Shown here piece after piece: positions 47,314 through 57,589 of a stretch of DNA of 64,000 nucleotides. Each line of letters starts with the position of its first letter. Within the stretch, counting starts at the first letter, position 1. Source of the DNA: Symbiodinium natans (lineage: Eukaryota > Sar > Dinophyceae > Suessiales > Symbiodiniaceae); the NCBI GenBank assembly GCA_905221605.1, contig CAJNDS010002347.1:77501-141500 (forward strand), in the 5' to 3' direction. Below the pieces are notes generated by a model. The model saw nothing but the letters and a program-made list of their open reading frames with translations, ran no database searches and was not told the origin of the DNA. A program made the translations under genes and the position numbers.

Positions 47314-48024
47314 GTCGACAGCCAGAGCCTTGCCAAGACCTGTCCATTTCCAGTGCAGGTGCGGCGGGTCGGGGAAGGTGATGCTCATACCACCAGTGAT
47401 GGGCAACTCGTCCATTAAGGGGCAGAAAACCAGCAAGATTGGGCCGTTGAGCTCGATGTCCTTCATCCCCAGCTTCATCTTGCCGACGGTCACCTCAATC
47501 TCTGAGCCTGCGGCTGTCCAGTGCATGTCGATCAGCAGCTCCACGCAGTTGTCTTTCGCGCGCACCTTAAGTGGCCCAAAGCGCGGGGTCTGGTGTCCGA
47601 ACTTGCACTTGGTGAACTCGAAGGAGCTCATTAATGGAAGCTCGTCTTTGATCAGGGCCGTAATGTCGTTCTCCAGCAGTTTTACGATGGACCGTTCGAT
47701 GTACTCCCACATCTTTTCAACCGCTACAGTCAACCACTCCGCTTCCTTCGTCTTGCCTTCATACACAAAGAATCCGGTCTGCTCGTGCAAGGATCGACCT
47801 CCCATCACCGTGGTCCGCCGTGAGGCCCGCGCCACACCGTCAACGGGCAGCGCATGTCCAGAACGCGTGGCATCCTCTGTTTTCACGCCCTTTGCCTCAC
47901 CATCCTCATCGATGATTTTTCTGGAGCCCTCGGATGTTCCCTGGAAGTAGGCCTCACAACAGCTGGGCTCCCCATTGCCATTGTTGCCGTTGGGGAGCTC
48001 GTGTGTGCAAGAGGCCGCCCCCAT
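47314..48024 (-). CDS. SMP-domain exon of extended-synaptotagmin/tricalbin-like protein
   Basis: From ATG 48024, 711 nt (237 codons) stay open to a donor at GAC|GTGATT. After a polar N-terminus comes an SMP domain: [20 protein letters not shown] (the WLN..L..lWp..-like start), then [34 protein letters not shown], and [17 protein letters not shown]. The SMP family forms lipid-transferring beta-barrel tubes at ER-plasma membrane contact sites. No clear membrane hairpin precedes the SMP, so a 5' exon may be missing (see 48414-48930). The start is uncertain: an upstream in-frame ATG at 48228 would place a (CA)n His-Thr repeat in the protein, which I think is intronic or UTR. Confidence 0.8.
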
Positions 48025-48076
48025 GAGGATGAGGCACAGTTTGAGCCCCCTGCGGCTGTGGAATCTTGAGCTTTTG

Positions 48077-48099
48077 GGTGTGTGTGTGTGTGTGTGTGT

Positions 48100-48142
<43 letters not shown>

Positions 48143-48152
48143 TGTGTGCGTG

Positions 48153-48200
<48 letters not shown>
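48077..48200. repeat. (TG)n/(CA)n microsatellite
   Basis: About 60 TG units with a few C interruptions (TGCGTG). It is immediately 5' (minus strand) of the SMP exon and keeps its frame open as His-Thr repeats. Confidence 0.95.
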
Positions 48201-48413
48201 GTTTATTTGTGGGGGCGGGTGGGCCCATGGATGTCTTGATGGCCTCTTGGGCCTCGAAAAATTGGGCTGCTTCACTGCTTCCTGGAATCCCACTGTAAGA
48301 AAATGTAAGCTCTGCTAACGTGATCGTTTATATATGCATGTACAAGACAGGCTGTACCATTTCTTACACAATGTACGGCACACAGAACCTGCAGAAGATC
48401 GCTCTGATGATCA

Positions 48414-48930
48414 CTACTCCCAGCAAACATCCATTGAATATAGCGAGCTGCCGCCGATCGCTCCGAGCTCCAGATGATTGAAGGGCCCAACTCCGCCATC
48501 TTGCAAGCATGAGCTGGACCAGTGCAGAACCTCCAAGCGGGCCTGCGAACGGCCCATGAAAAGAACCACTTGCCAGACTTGACTTGTTTCATTGTTGAGC
48601 TCGTCGGCTACATTGATTAAACTGCGGATGCTCGGATCTATCGGCAAGTGGCAAGGCATGGCTGGGGTACTTGCAGGAAAGGGTGCTCCAGGCATCCATG
48701 TCATACAGTACATACGATCGCACCCGTCAGATCTTGATCCTGCAGCCAGGTGGATGACGTCCGGCCTGTAAGCCAGGGTACAACACCCAAACTCCGCATC
48801 TGCGCTTCGCGCTTGGACAGCATCCTCGCCAATCGTTGTTGATCCTCACGTACCTCCGTGAGCCTCCCACCTGGCATCAACGCAGGGACCGTTGAACTCC
48901 AGCCTGCGAACCTCTTTCGGGCCTTTGATG
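48414..48930 (-). CDS. Candidate upstream exons of the SMP/C2 gene or a separate gene
   Basis: One block (about 48912-48854) reads VRRLEFNGPCVDARWEAHG and ends at a near-consensus donor GAG|GTACGTGAG. A second (about 48620-48414) reads SLINVADELNNETSQVWQVV and then RSQARLEVLHW, to a stop at 48414. Position and strand suit 5' exons of the SMP/C2 gene, but neither encodes the expected membrane anchor. Confidence 0.33.
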
Positions 48931-48999
48931 GGCCTGCCTGTTCAGAAACAATAGCATGCATAGTCAAAGAACAATCTCGTCGCAGTATCGTGATGTAGT

Positions 49000-50685
49000 G
49001 AGGCGGGGTGGAAAAAAACCACCCCGGTGTGGTCCCGGGATGGGGTGGGGGGGGACCGGGAGAGTGGATTTTCTCCTTGGCTTCCCCCCGAATCCGTGAC
49101 TTTTAGCGGGCCAGGGGTGCGGTGCTGTGCGGCGGCCGCGCGGCGCCAGGCGGCGAGGAGCCGTCGGAGAGGCGCCTCCTGGACTCGGGGCTCAGGAAAG
49201 TAAGAGAAGGCAAAAGAAGGAAAAAGGAGATGGAACCAGAACAGGAAACAAAAATGTCAACACAAAAGGAGTCAAAGGGCCGAAGTTGTCGATCTCTCGG
49301 TTTCTAATGGTTTCTACGAGCGGCACCCCCACAAGCATTTCACCAGCACCCTTTCAGACCTGCGCTTGAAAGCGTCCGATTCGCCAGAATGCCCTCGAGA
49401 AATCCTCTGACACTTCGAGTTGCTCTCCTGCGCTGTGGCGATCCAAGCCTCCACCAGCCTCCTCGTGCACTGAGTTGTGGTGCTTTTTTCCATGCTTTCT
49501 CAAGTGGCTTTCAGACTTATAAAGCTCTGCCCCAAATTGTCACACATGCGCCACTGGCGATATTCCCAAGCCCAAAGCTGCGCCTCTCTTCTCGCCTGGT
49601 TCGGGGGGCCAAACGCCATCCACGAATAGCAAAGGCCAGAAGCAAGCGGCCAGAAACGGCGGTGGCGCCTTGGCTATCGAGCTTCATGGTTGCGTGCGCT
49701 TGCAGACAGCAGGCAAACCAAACAGCGGTTGGTCTTCGCCTCTCACGACTCACGAGACTATGAATCCCCCCCAATGTCCAAGCCGAGCAAACGCTCAGGA
49801 ATCACCCCTACAAGTCGCCCGACGTCAAGCAGGAAGGAGCACTCCAATGCCGACTACCCTTAGGAGCATCCTATAGATCTGATATAGTTTCATATGTGAG
49901 TCGGGGAGCGCCTTCACAACCCACGCACCGAACCCCATCTGGCGAACCCATTCTGCGACGTCATTCGCCAAGGTTTGTGTTGCTGCCCACCTAATTTGGA
50001 CTCGCAGCCCGCGCGGTTAAACGAATGTACGGATCCGTATACAAACGAAACACATATCCATCCGGCAGCGTGTTTTGCTAGCTGTCGGCCACGGTTAGTG
50101 CATACTCACCCCCTCTCATTGAACATCCTTTGACAGCACTGGGAACCTGTGAGGTTTTCGAAGGCGTTTTCGTCGCTTTGCATGGGGTACGAACAGGTCT
50201 CCGTACCCAGGTCGCAAAGCTGCGTATATTGGAACCAGAGCGGGGTCGCGAGCGAAATTCAAAATCAAAACGCTGCCATGCAACTTTGTCAAGGCAATGA
50301 TTTCTCGACAAGGCCCGCGACCCCCGTTCAACACGTGCGACCGTGGATTTTACACTTGGTTTGGCTCCGTTTTGCAGATAGTCTGCCTCGGTACAGTAGT
50401 GACCCCCCCCCACCCTGCCCCACCCTTCCCCACCCCCCCCACCCCTTTACCCTTTGCGGGAACCTTTACGGGAAACACTCGGGCCTGTGACCTGGCCAGC
50501 CCCTCAAACCTTCATAAAACCTTCTCCCCCTCTTTGTCGGCTTCCTACCTGTAAGCGTTTGGAACAAGCAGACCCAGATCCAACCCTTCCTTTCGTGCGG
50601 AATCTGGCTCCTTCCCCCTGAGACCCCCCTTAAAAGACCCCCCTAGAAGGCGCCTCCAGGCCGACGTCATCTCCACATACTGCAT
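49000..50685. other. No firmly supported gene
   Basis: GC-rich low-complexity DNA at 49010-49200, then short frames. A minus-strand frame at 50334-50116 reads HGSVLILNFARDPALVPIYA and is mildly coding-like but isolated. A C-rich stretch lies at 50402-50450. Confidence 0.4.
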
Positions 50686-50693
50686 GCTCGGGC

Positions 50694-50716
50694 CCGGCCC
50701 GGCTGCCGAGGCGGCG
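50694..50716. repeat. 23-bp dispersed motif, copy 2
   Basis: Exact second copy of the GC-rich word at 5531-5553, in the same orientation and in unrelated flanking sequence. Confidence 0.7.
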
Positions 50717-50800
50717 GGCGCAAGCGTTTACAATTACCGCCGGACACCTAACCAACGAAACGCTACAAGTAGCAGATCGTCCGCACACAAACATTCTTGC

Positions 50801-51175
50801 TCATTTAAACGGAAACTTGTCTTGCGCCGACCCGCTGCTGTGCCTGATCTGCATCTGGATATGTTCCAGCATGGCCTCTAGGTCAAAAGCACGTGGAACT
50901 CCAGATAACTCCAGATCACTCCAGCCCTTGAATCCAAAAACCGCAAGCGGGTAGTGCCCCTGGTTTTTGGGCCGCTGGGCTCTGGAGCGCGCCCTGCAAG
51001 TTCCGGAGGCGCGTGGCCAGGAGGTCACCTCCTTGGGTTGCAGGTCTGAGGTCAAGAATCCAGCATCCATAAGGCAGATGCAACAGAACGAAAAGGAGCA
51101 AGTACCACGAGCTCGCGAGGACAACGGAGTCCCAGCAGACACTTTTCCGCACTCAGATTGACACACCTCCGGCAT
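50801..51175 (-). CDS. Candidate ORF, 124 aa, unknown
   Basis: An ATG-to-stop frame whose last third reads AVFGFKGWSDLELSGVPRAF and then DLEAMLEHIQMQIRH. This is good coding composition. The N-terminal part is less convincing and may contain an intron. No family is recognised. Confidence 0.3.
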   Translation of the reverse strand: MPEVCQSECGKVSAGTPLSSRARGTCSFSFCCICLMDAGFLTSDLQPKEVTSWPRASGTCRARSRAQRPKNQGHYPLAVFGFKGWSDLELSGVPRAFDLEAMLEHIQMQIRHSSGSAQDKFPFK

Positions 51176-51205
51176 GGAAACTTGATTGCCTGACCTAGTA
51201 GGGTT

Positions 51206-51314
51206 TAGGATTAGGGGGACCCTTGGGGATATAGACCCTCTGAATAAGGTCCCTGTTTAAGAGAGCCAGAAGAGGGTTCAGAAGGGTTCCCCTTTAAGGG
51301 TCCCCCTTATCCTA
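51206..51314. mobile_element. 109-bp foldback (MITE-like) element
   Basis: The left arm 51206-51224 (TAGGATTAGGGGGACCCTT) and right arm 51296-51314 are inverted repeats matching at 18 of 19 positions. Weaker complementarity continues inward, so the whole piece can fold. Its motifs resemble the AT-rich palindromic piece near 21.0 kb and the CCCCCTAAT ends of the 24.3-kb element. Confidence 0.6.
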
Positions 51315-51630
51315 CCTAGGACCTAGCTACTGTTGCAGGCTAAGGCGCGGGGAAGTCTCCTAAAGGTCCTATCAACCACCCTGAATAGACCTGGATCCCA
51401 CTGGCAGCACATATCCAGACTCAAGAGAAACTTGTAACAGCTTCTGGTCACTTCCTCCACCTTATTTCTGTCCCTGCCGTCGTCTTAGCTGGCTCCAGGC
51501 CAGGGACAGCAATGCCCAGGCTGCTCCGAGGCAGAGGTTTGCCTCATGGGTTCAACATTTGTTGACGGACCCATGCGCAATTGTGCCGCAGAGAGCCAAT
51601 CCGCCTTCGGATGGCTTTTCAGCCCTCATG

Positions 51631-51840
51631 TCATACACTCCAAACAAGAAATCGGGTGTGGAGAAGTATTGCGAACTTCACGTGCCACCCAGCAGCTGAA
51701 GCAGCACACATCTGTGCGCTAGCTGCTAGGGGCATCGTGCACGCCAAAACAGCTTGTGACTTGCACCCGTCGGATGCAGGCACACACTTTCCTGTGTCAC
51801 AGCAGCTCGGCCCTGCAAGAATCCCAATTTTCGTAAGGGT
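51631..51840 (-). CDS. Candidate Cys-rich exon
   Basis: The frame reads GPSCCDTGKCVPASDGCK and then AVLACTMPLAASAQMCAA, with several Cys residues. It follows an acceptor-like GGGATTCTTGCAG, although that AG does not clearly set this frame. Possibly an extracellular Cys-rich segment. No partner exon is known. Confidence 0.25.
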   Translation of the reverse strand, partial: TLTKIGILAGPSCCDTGKCVPASDGCKSQAVLACTMPLAASAQMCAASAAGWHVKFAILLHTRFLVWSV

Positions 51841-51949
51841 CTCGTAAGTTCTCAGACAGCACAACGGAACTAGTTCAAAAGAACCTTGGGCCTTTGATCT
51901 GTGACCAGAGAATAATAAACACACGTGAGTTGTCAGACTCGTGTGAGAG

Positions 51950-52065
51950 GGATTTGAGTTAAGAGCCTCCCGGAGGCTTCTGCCTGTCCTCCTCCGAATC
52001 TTCTCGAGAAGGATTTGAGTTGAGAGGCTCCCGGAGGCTTCTGCCTGTCCTCCTCCGAATCTTAT
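51950..52065. repeat. Recent 61-bp tandem duplication
   Basis: Copy 1 (51950-52010) and copy 2 (52011-52065, incomplete) are nearly identical, differing at a few bases, with the shared core TCCCGGAGGCTTCTGCC. The minus-strand frame passes through both copies. Confidence 0.9.
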
Positions 52066-52534
52066 CATGTTGAGGTAGGTGCTTTTAAGCTTTACTCAGT
52101 ACTCACTAATCGGCAGACTGGGGGAAGCCTCGAAAGAAGAGTGCACAATCGAACGGATGGATGGCCATATGTGGCCGCTATGCAAGAGAATGATTCGAGA
52201 CCCTACCGTCTCCTAACTTCATTAAAAGACGTGAAGTGATATTTCGTCACTCAGAGCTTGGACAGGGCAAATCAGAATTGCCTTGGAACCTTACAGCTCA
52301 AAGACCCAGCGACCATCCTTCCAAGATGCCAACACGTTGCCGGGACCTGGGCTTCGGGCAAAAGGACTTCTCCTGGCTGTTTCATCCCTTCTGGATCCCA
52401 CCATGTTCCCGCCACGGGGCACTCGTCTGTGTAAGCTTGGGTTGTCGATACCGGTGCTTCTCCACGGACTCCATCCGCGGGAGAGGGTACAGACATCCTG
52501 AGCGTCAGAGCTGCCAGATGCCATGCTGTTGCTT

Positions 52535-52825
52535 TTAAGGACTCCGAAGGACTCCGAAGGACGTCCCACTAGCTCTGCCGGGCGACAAGCCAGGCATCAC
52601 CCTCGGCTGCCACTTCTTGCAGTGAGTAGAGCTGAGGAGTTTAATCGGCGATGCAACACATGCTGTGCCATGATTACTGCAACTTGCACCCACAGCTGAA
52701 GTGACAAGGCTCGGTGGCTCGGTGGAACCCGCAGCCTGAGTGGGGCTAACCGTACAAGGGTTCAGAGACACGCATGCCGAAGGAACCACGCCTTCCACGT
52801 GAAACCCTTTCAAGGATATGAACAT
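52535..52825 (-). CDS. Candidate ORF, 96 aa, unknown
   Basis: The open frame reads GFHVEGVVPSACVSLNPC and then SLVTSAVGASCSNHGTACVA, small-residue and Cys-containing, plausible for a secreted or low-complexity protein. It may be one exon of a larger gene. The last residues fall in a short direct repeat (GGACTCCGAA twice). Confidence 0.28.
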   Translation of the reverse strand: MFISLKGFHVEGVVPSACVSLNPCTVSPTQAAGSTEPPSLVTSAVGASCSNHGTACVASPIKLLSSTHCKKWQPRVMPGLSPGRASGTSFGVLRSP

Positions 52826-53117
52826 GCTTGAGGCTTGTTGATGAAGTTAGCCCCCGCCCCCCGCTTGCAGGTACTTACTTGGGCATTGGAGGCAGTGGCT
52901 TGCTGATTTCGAATTTCAGAGGCTCTGTAGGCTCAAGACACATTCTGAAAGTGCCTGAAACACACACTTGTCACTTATCCGCAGTCGGCTGCGCGGCGCT
53001 TCAAGGACAAGAATCAGGCACGCGTTTTGGCGACGGCCGATGCTCTAGGAGATAAGCTACTGGCTCTTCGAATGTGCTGCGGCATGGATTTTCACAGAGG
53101 GTCTCCTTATCTCCGTC

Positions 53118-53246
53118 CTACATCGTTCTAAACATGCCAATTCTGAACCTGGAAACGTTCATGGTGATACCCGTCACGGTAAAGTCCGTCGATGCCACCT
53201 GCTTGCCGCGCTTCTTCTCTGCCTTCATCCGACTCCTGTTGCGCAT
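53118..53246 (-). CDS. Candidate small basic ORF or exon, 42 aa
   Basis: Reads MRNRSRMKAEKKRGKQVAS and then DFTVTGITMNVSRFRIGMF, to a stop. The basic start and regular strand pattern look coding. The opposite strand also has a plausible 65-codon frame (53074-53271), so strand is not certain. No family is recognised. Confidence 0.28.
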   Translation of the reverse strand: MRNRSRMKAEKKRGKQVASTDFTVTGITMNVSRFRIGMFRTM

Positions 53247-53641
53247 GATGGCGCAGCGTCTTGGAGTGTAGGGTTACGGGGAAGAGTGCTCAGCAGCTTT
53301 GAAAGCTTTTGAGCCACATTGACCCCCTGCAATTGCAGCTCTGTGGCTCAATCTTCAGTGCAACCTTGTGCTGATGGATCTCGTCCTGCCCAGAATGGGG
53401 GGTTAGCTCAGGTTTCCCAAACATGCTAACCTAGCTCAACTAGATTAAAGCCAGGGGATACATGCAAAAAAATCAATAGACACATTATTCTAAGCATTCT
53501 ACATTCCAACCGCCCCCTCATCGAAAAAACCGTCCCTCACAAAACAACCGTCTGGCCCTGAACAAAGCCTGAAGGAGCGAATGGCATTTAGCTTCCTAGT
53601 TCACCATGACATCTTGAGCAGCCGGAGCTACCCAAAATGAG

Positions 53642-54241
53642 TCAAGGCTCCTCTGTCAGAAGGGAAGCCACGGCGGAGTCGAAGGAGACCTCTCCACCGG
53701 CCAGGAAGATGCGCGGCAGCTTGCTGGCCTCGGAGCCCTGCAGAGATGGTTTAGTAGCTTAGGGTTGTTTTTTTTTTCGCTCCCGCATAGCTGGCCGAAG
53801 CACAGGCAGGGTTTGATGGTATTTTGCTCGGAGGGAAAGAAGAAAGTGGTCCAGGGTTTCGGGGTTTATAGGGTTTAGGGTGTTCATGCCACTTCCTTGC
53901 CTCCGGTACCTGAACGACTTCTAAACGCGCATTACTGCTCTCAGCATGCAAGGTGGCCTTCTTCTCTTTGGCACAGAAAGTCGCCAGGTTTGCAATGAGC
54001 CCTTGGTAAGTTGCCTGGCGACGTCTTCAAAAGTGGCACTTGTGGACGCAACCTAGCTCCCCACCGGTGCCCCCGTCCCTGCCCCCGTCCCTGCCGAGAG
54101 ACCACTTGCACTTTGCTGATGTACGTCTTGTCGCCAAGAACCGCATCCATGATGTCTCTGCAAGTCTCGTGGCTCACAAAATTCACGATTACCAGGCGAG
54201 CCCATGGTGAATAAACGAAATCGTAGGGTCTTTCACCTTGA
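53642..54241 (-). CDS. RRM_2-like (Mei2-type) RNA-binding protein, last three exons
   Basis: Exon 1 (about 54241-54106) reads PYDFVYSPWARLVIVNFVSH and then DKTYISKVQ. Exon 2 (54014-53910, exactly 35 codons) reads ATYQGLIANLATFCAKEKKA and ends at CAG|GTACCG. Exon 3 (53737-53642) reads GSEASKLPRIFLAGGEVSF to a stop, entered after a branch-point-like CTACTAAAC and CTCTGCAG. All are in phase 0. YDF.Y.P followed by VNF and YQGL.AN is the pattern of the RRM_2 domain of Mei2-like proteins, which is expanded in dinoflagellates. The loop between YSP and VNF is about five residues short. The upstream RNP half was not found; a frame reading RPVTSDEFLHHLGTV (about 54390-54345) may be another exon. Confidence 0.7.
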
Positions 54242-54299
54242 CTGTGGCACCAAAAGCAGGTGGGCAGCTGTGAGGTCTAAACACAAACCCGGCACGTCC

Positions 54300-55630
54300 G
54301 TAGAAAGCCCTTGCAAACCACTCGTCTCAACCACGCGGCGAAAACTACACACTGTCCCCAGGTGATGCAGGAACTCATCGCTGGTCACAGGCCTTCGAGG
54401 GGGCTTCCATCGACCATTTCTCCCCTCTTGAGTGAAAACATCAGCTAGTAACTAGAGGTCCCTGGCATACCATGCTATGGTTCTCCCAAGGCATTGGCCA
54501 AGTTCGACACTTCAAGAGTTAAAGAAAACTAGTAGGGCAAGCTTCGGATCTCTTGCAGCTAGCGGCTTCGGTTGGAAAGCTTGGAACATCCCAAACATAA
54601 AAAACAGAATGAACAAGATGAGAAAACGGAGTTTCAACCGCAGCAACACCATTCAACATTGAAACATAGAAGTACAACCCGCAGGCCGTACTTTGCACTA
54701 CTTAGAGACTGGGCACGTGACCAACTTAACAAGAGAGTAGTAACCGAGTGCACGGAAGCTAAATGCAAGGTGGCCAGTCGCTTTATTTTGATCATCCGAA
54801 GAAGAAGCAGGTCACTAGAAAGAGAAACGAGCATGTCGTGACCCTTGTGGCCTGGCTGTCCGGAAGAGAAGTGTTGTCATACCCGCATCTAGGCATGACA
54901 TGATGTTGGCGCCGTAACTGTGAAGGTAACTGTGAAGGTGTACGCAGGAGAAGATGTTTGAAGAAGCACTGCGTAGCTGTGTGAACAATTTGAGATGTCT
55001 TCCGGCTGCAACCTTGAGGCGCCCGAAATGAGCCACAAAACGTCTGCGTCAGGATATGTGTGCCCGGCACCTGCAACAAGGATCATGATCCATACAGTCC
55101 GAGGTTTCGCGCGCAAAGGCACGCTTTGCAGTCACGGCCTCCCAAGTGCTGCCTAAGGCTCCGCGCGCAACCAAGCACTGAGCGCGCCAGGCATGGAAGC
55201 TGCTCTGCACAGACTTGTCCTGCACGCCAGCTCTTGCTGGAGCCGGCACTGAAACAAGATTTACCCCGAGAGGAGAGAATGAAGCCAGAGCGGGCAGGTG
55301 GAGATGGGAAGAAAAAACTCATGGAGATGGCTACACGATCCTACCCTAGATGAGCAAAGTTGTTCGCTTGCTTGCTTGGCTTAGCACGAGAATTCCTGAA
55401 GGGCATCTCGGACGAGTGCCGCAGCCTTCGCACAGCGCAAGTGCCCAGCGTGCCTGCTGCATCTCTCGACGTTTTGGGGTACATTCGGCCCTATCGCATC
55501 CTGGACAGGACTTAGTTCGTTGTCGACCACATCAGCTTAAACGAATTAAATGCCGGCAGTGGCCTCGAGAAGACATGGCTCACACTCAACGCCCAAACCC
55601 AAAAGGCGATAGTCAAGTAAAGCTAGTTGC
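54300..55630. other. Little supported coding sequence
   Basis: A minus-strand block at about 55245-55150 after the acceptor AATCTTGTTTCAG is open in all three frames; one reads SVQSSFHAWRAQCLVARG. Isolated, so not called. The rest is anonymous. Confidence 0.4.
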
Positions 55631-55636
55631 GAACCA

Positions 55637-57507
55637 CTAGGGAGAGAGATGCTTGACAACTTCAGCTCCAAGGCGCCAGCTCTTCCAGGCACGCCAGCAA
55701 CAGACAAGCGAACCTGTGGTCCAACCTGGAACGGGGTAGCTTTTAGGGCTTTTGGAAATTTGCACTGCAACCTACACCTCTCAAAGATCTCAAATTTGCA
55801 AAGTGAGGCAGATGAGTCTGGCGTACAGTTTCCCGAATGGACCGCAACAGCAACCGGGCAGGACCGAGTACACGCGGCACGGACAGGGGCCCCTGCCGAT
55901 GACCCCAAAGAAGTTGATGCAGTCCTGTCGACCTGTGACACCAACAATGAAACGACAAGCTACTTAGGATTCCAAATATTCCAGTATCAATCTCACTCCA
56001 AGGCGCAGCTCTTCTTCAAAAGCCGGCCGCGCCAGAGGCTCCAGCAGTGCCGCAGCGCCGCCGTGGACTCCAGAGGTCACGGACAGGAAGAGATTGGCAT
56101 GCACAGGTCCGGAAAATTCCGGAAAGCCCGAGAAATCCAAAAAGTCCGACAAGTCCGGAGGCGCGCGCACCTGCAAGAGGAGGCTGGTGTAGACGAGCTG
56201 CGCGATGCGGCCCCGCCAGCGGCCTTCCCGGCTCAACCTCAGCAAACTCAGCCAACTCAGCCAACTCCGCATCTCGCAGAGCCGCTTCGAACGGCACGTG
56301 CATGAGTGCAAGAGTGGAGTTCAGGGTCCGCAGTGATTGAGGGTCATCTCTTGCCCGAGCTCTCCTTCTACATGTGACAATCTGCACTTTCATCACTTCA
56401 TCACTTTGACTCTGAGAGGTGCTTCAAGTATGATGCGGCATGGGAGCCCGTGCCAAACACGGAGAGCCCGAAGTAGTGGTCGCTGCAGGTGCCGACCCCC
56501 CAGCAGGAGAAGAGCTCGCTGCTTCTGCGACTCTAGAAGCACCTGCAGAAGTGAGAAAAACAACAGACGGCTGTTTGCTTGAGACCCGGTGACGAAAGCG
56601 GAAGCACAGCTTGGGTACTTTCATGGGCTTTGACATAACTATGACACAAGTGGGCGGTGTTCTGAGTTGTTTCGTTTGGACCTAAAATGCTTCACATTTC
56701 CTCAGGCATTCAAAACATGAAAACATATGAAAACAACCGCAGTTAAAGCGCCTGGACGTCCTTCTGTTTCGCCGCGGTCTGCATCGTTCGCCGGGCATCC
56801 GCCACAAGAGCATGCCACGCGCGGAGGCAGGTCATGGAGAGCAAGCACCTGGTGGCCACCAACAGGCGCTCGCAGCAGAGCTGCGATAAAGTCAAATTCA
56901 AAGCCAAACCTATTCAGAAACTGACGCAGGCCGCCCTTTGCGCCCTTGCGTGGTGAGGAAGCACAGAACTAAATTAATTGCTGGCCTGCGGGTAGCGTCA
57001 CGGCAGCTCTGCTTTGCACCGGCTGCGGCGGTTTGGAGGGCAACCTGCGATGATGCCGTTGCTGTGCAAGTCGTGCAGAGTGAGCGCGCTCTACCAGGTA
57101 CCAGGCGAGATCTGCAGCATTCGGATGGATATAGTACAGGTGCTGCAAAGGCAATGCTGATTAAGACTCTAGGTCATTTCAGGTGTGAGTTTCGGAATCG
57201 TAGGGCGGTCTTCCAGTCTGCCACAAGCACGCCGGTGTGCTCCAGAGCCTGCGCTGCGCGTGCTTCCCTTGCCAGCAGCCTCCAAAGCAGCCAAGCTTCC
57301 TCACAACAACGCTCATCACAGAGGTCTGTGCTTGCGCTTCCCTCACATCCCTGCACACAGCTCCTGCCAGGGCGGGCGGCCCAGTAGAGCTGCCAAAGCC
57401 AGTCCACGTTGGGCAGCTTGCTGGGCTTGGGTGCGGCCCCGCCATCGCCCGTACGCGGCGAGCAGCAGGAGGCTGTCGACTTCGTGGCCCAGCACAATGC
57501 AACGACG
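55637..57507 (-). CDS. Nine-exon gene for a Trp/Arg/Leu-rich helical protein
   Basis: Exons on the minus strand: A 57507 to about 57370, B 57299-57231, C 57142-57045, D 56909-56849, E 56542-56411, F 56284-56171, G 56067-55997, H 55932-55778, I 55725-55637 (stop). Phases agree at every junction from B to I. Acceptors include TTTTTCTCACTTCTGCAG (E) and TTGGTGTCACAG (H). The product is helix-rich with recurring W/R/L clusters: LLLLAAYGRWRGRTQ, AWLLWRLLAREARAAQALEH, LLRALRVWHGLPCR, RGRIAQLVYTSLLLQ, LRHCWSLWRGRLLKK, LVCCWRAWKSWRLGAE. This resembles Sfi1-type centrin-binding repeats (hydrophobic-x-x-W-basic), but no family is certain. The A/B boundary needs a GA or GC donor, and the start codon was not found. 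Confidence 0.72.
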
Positions 57508-57589
57508 CTGCAAGGCCTCTCGGGGTTAGGACTGCACAGAATGCGCACAACTCCAATTTTAAATATAAAATATACACATATACATATAC

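Noticed and set aside
47883-48318. His-Thr and Cys-Val repeat proteins
   Set aside because: Translations of the (CA)n/(TG)n microsatellite.
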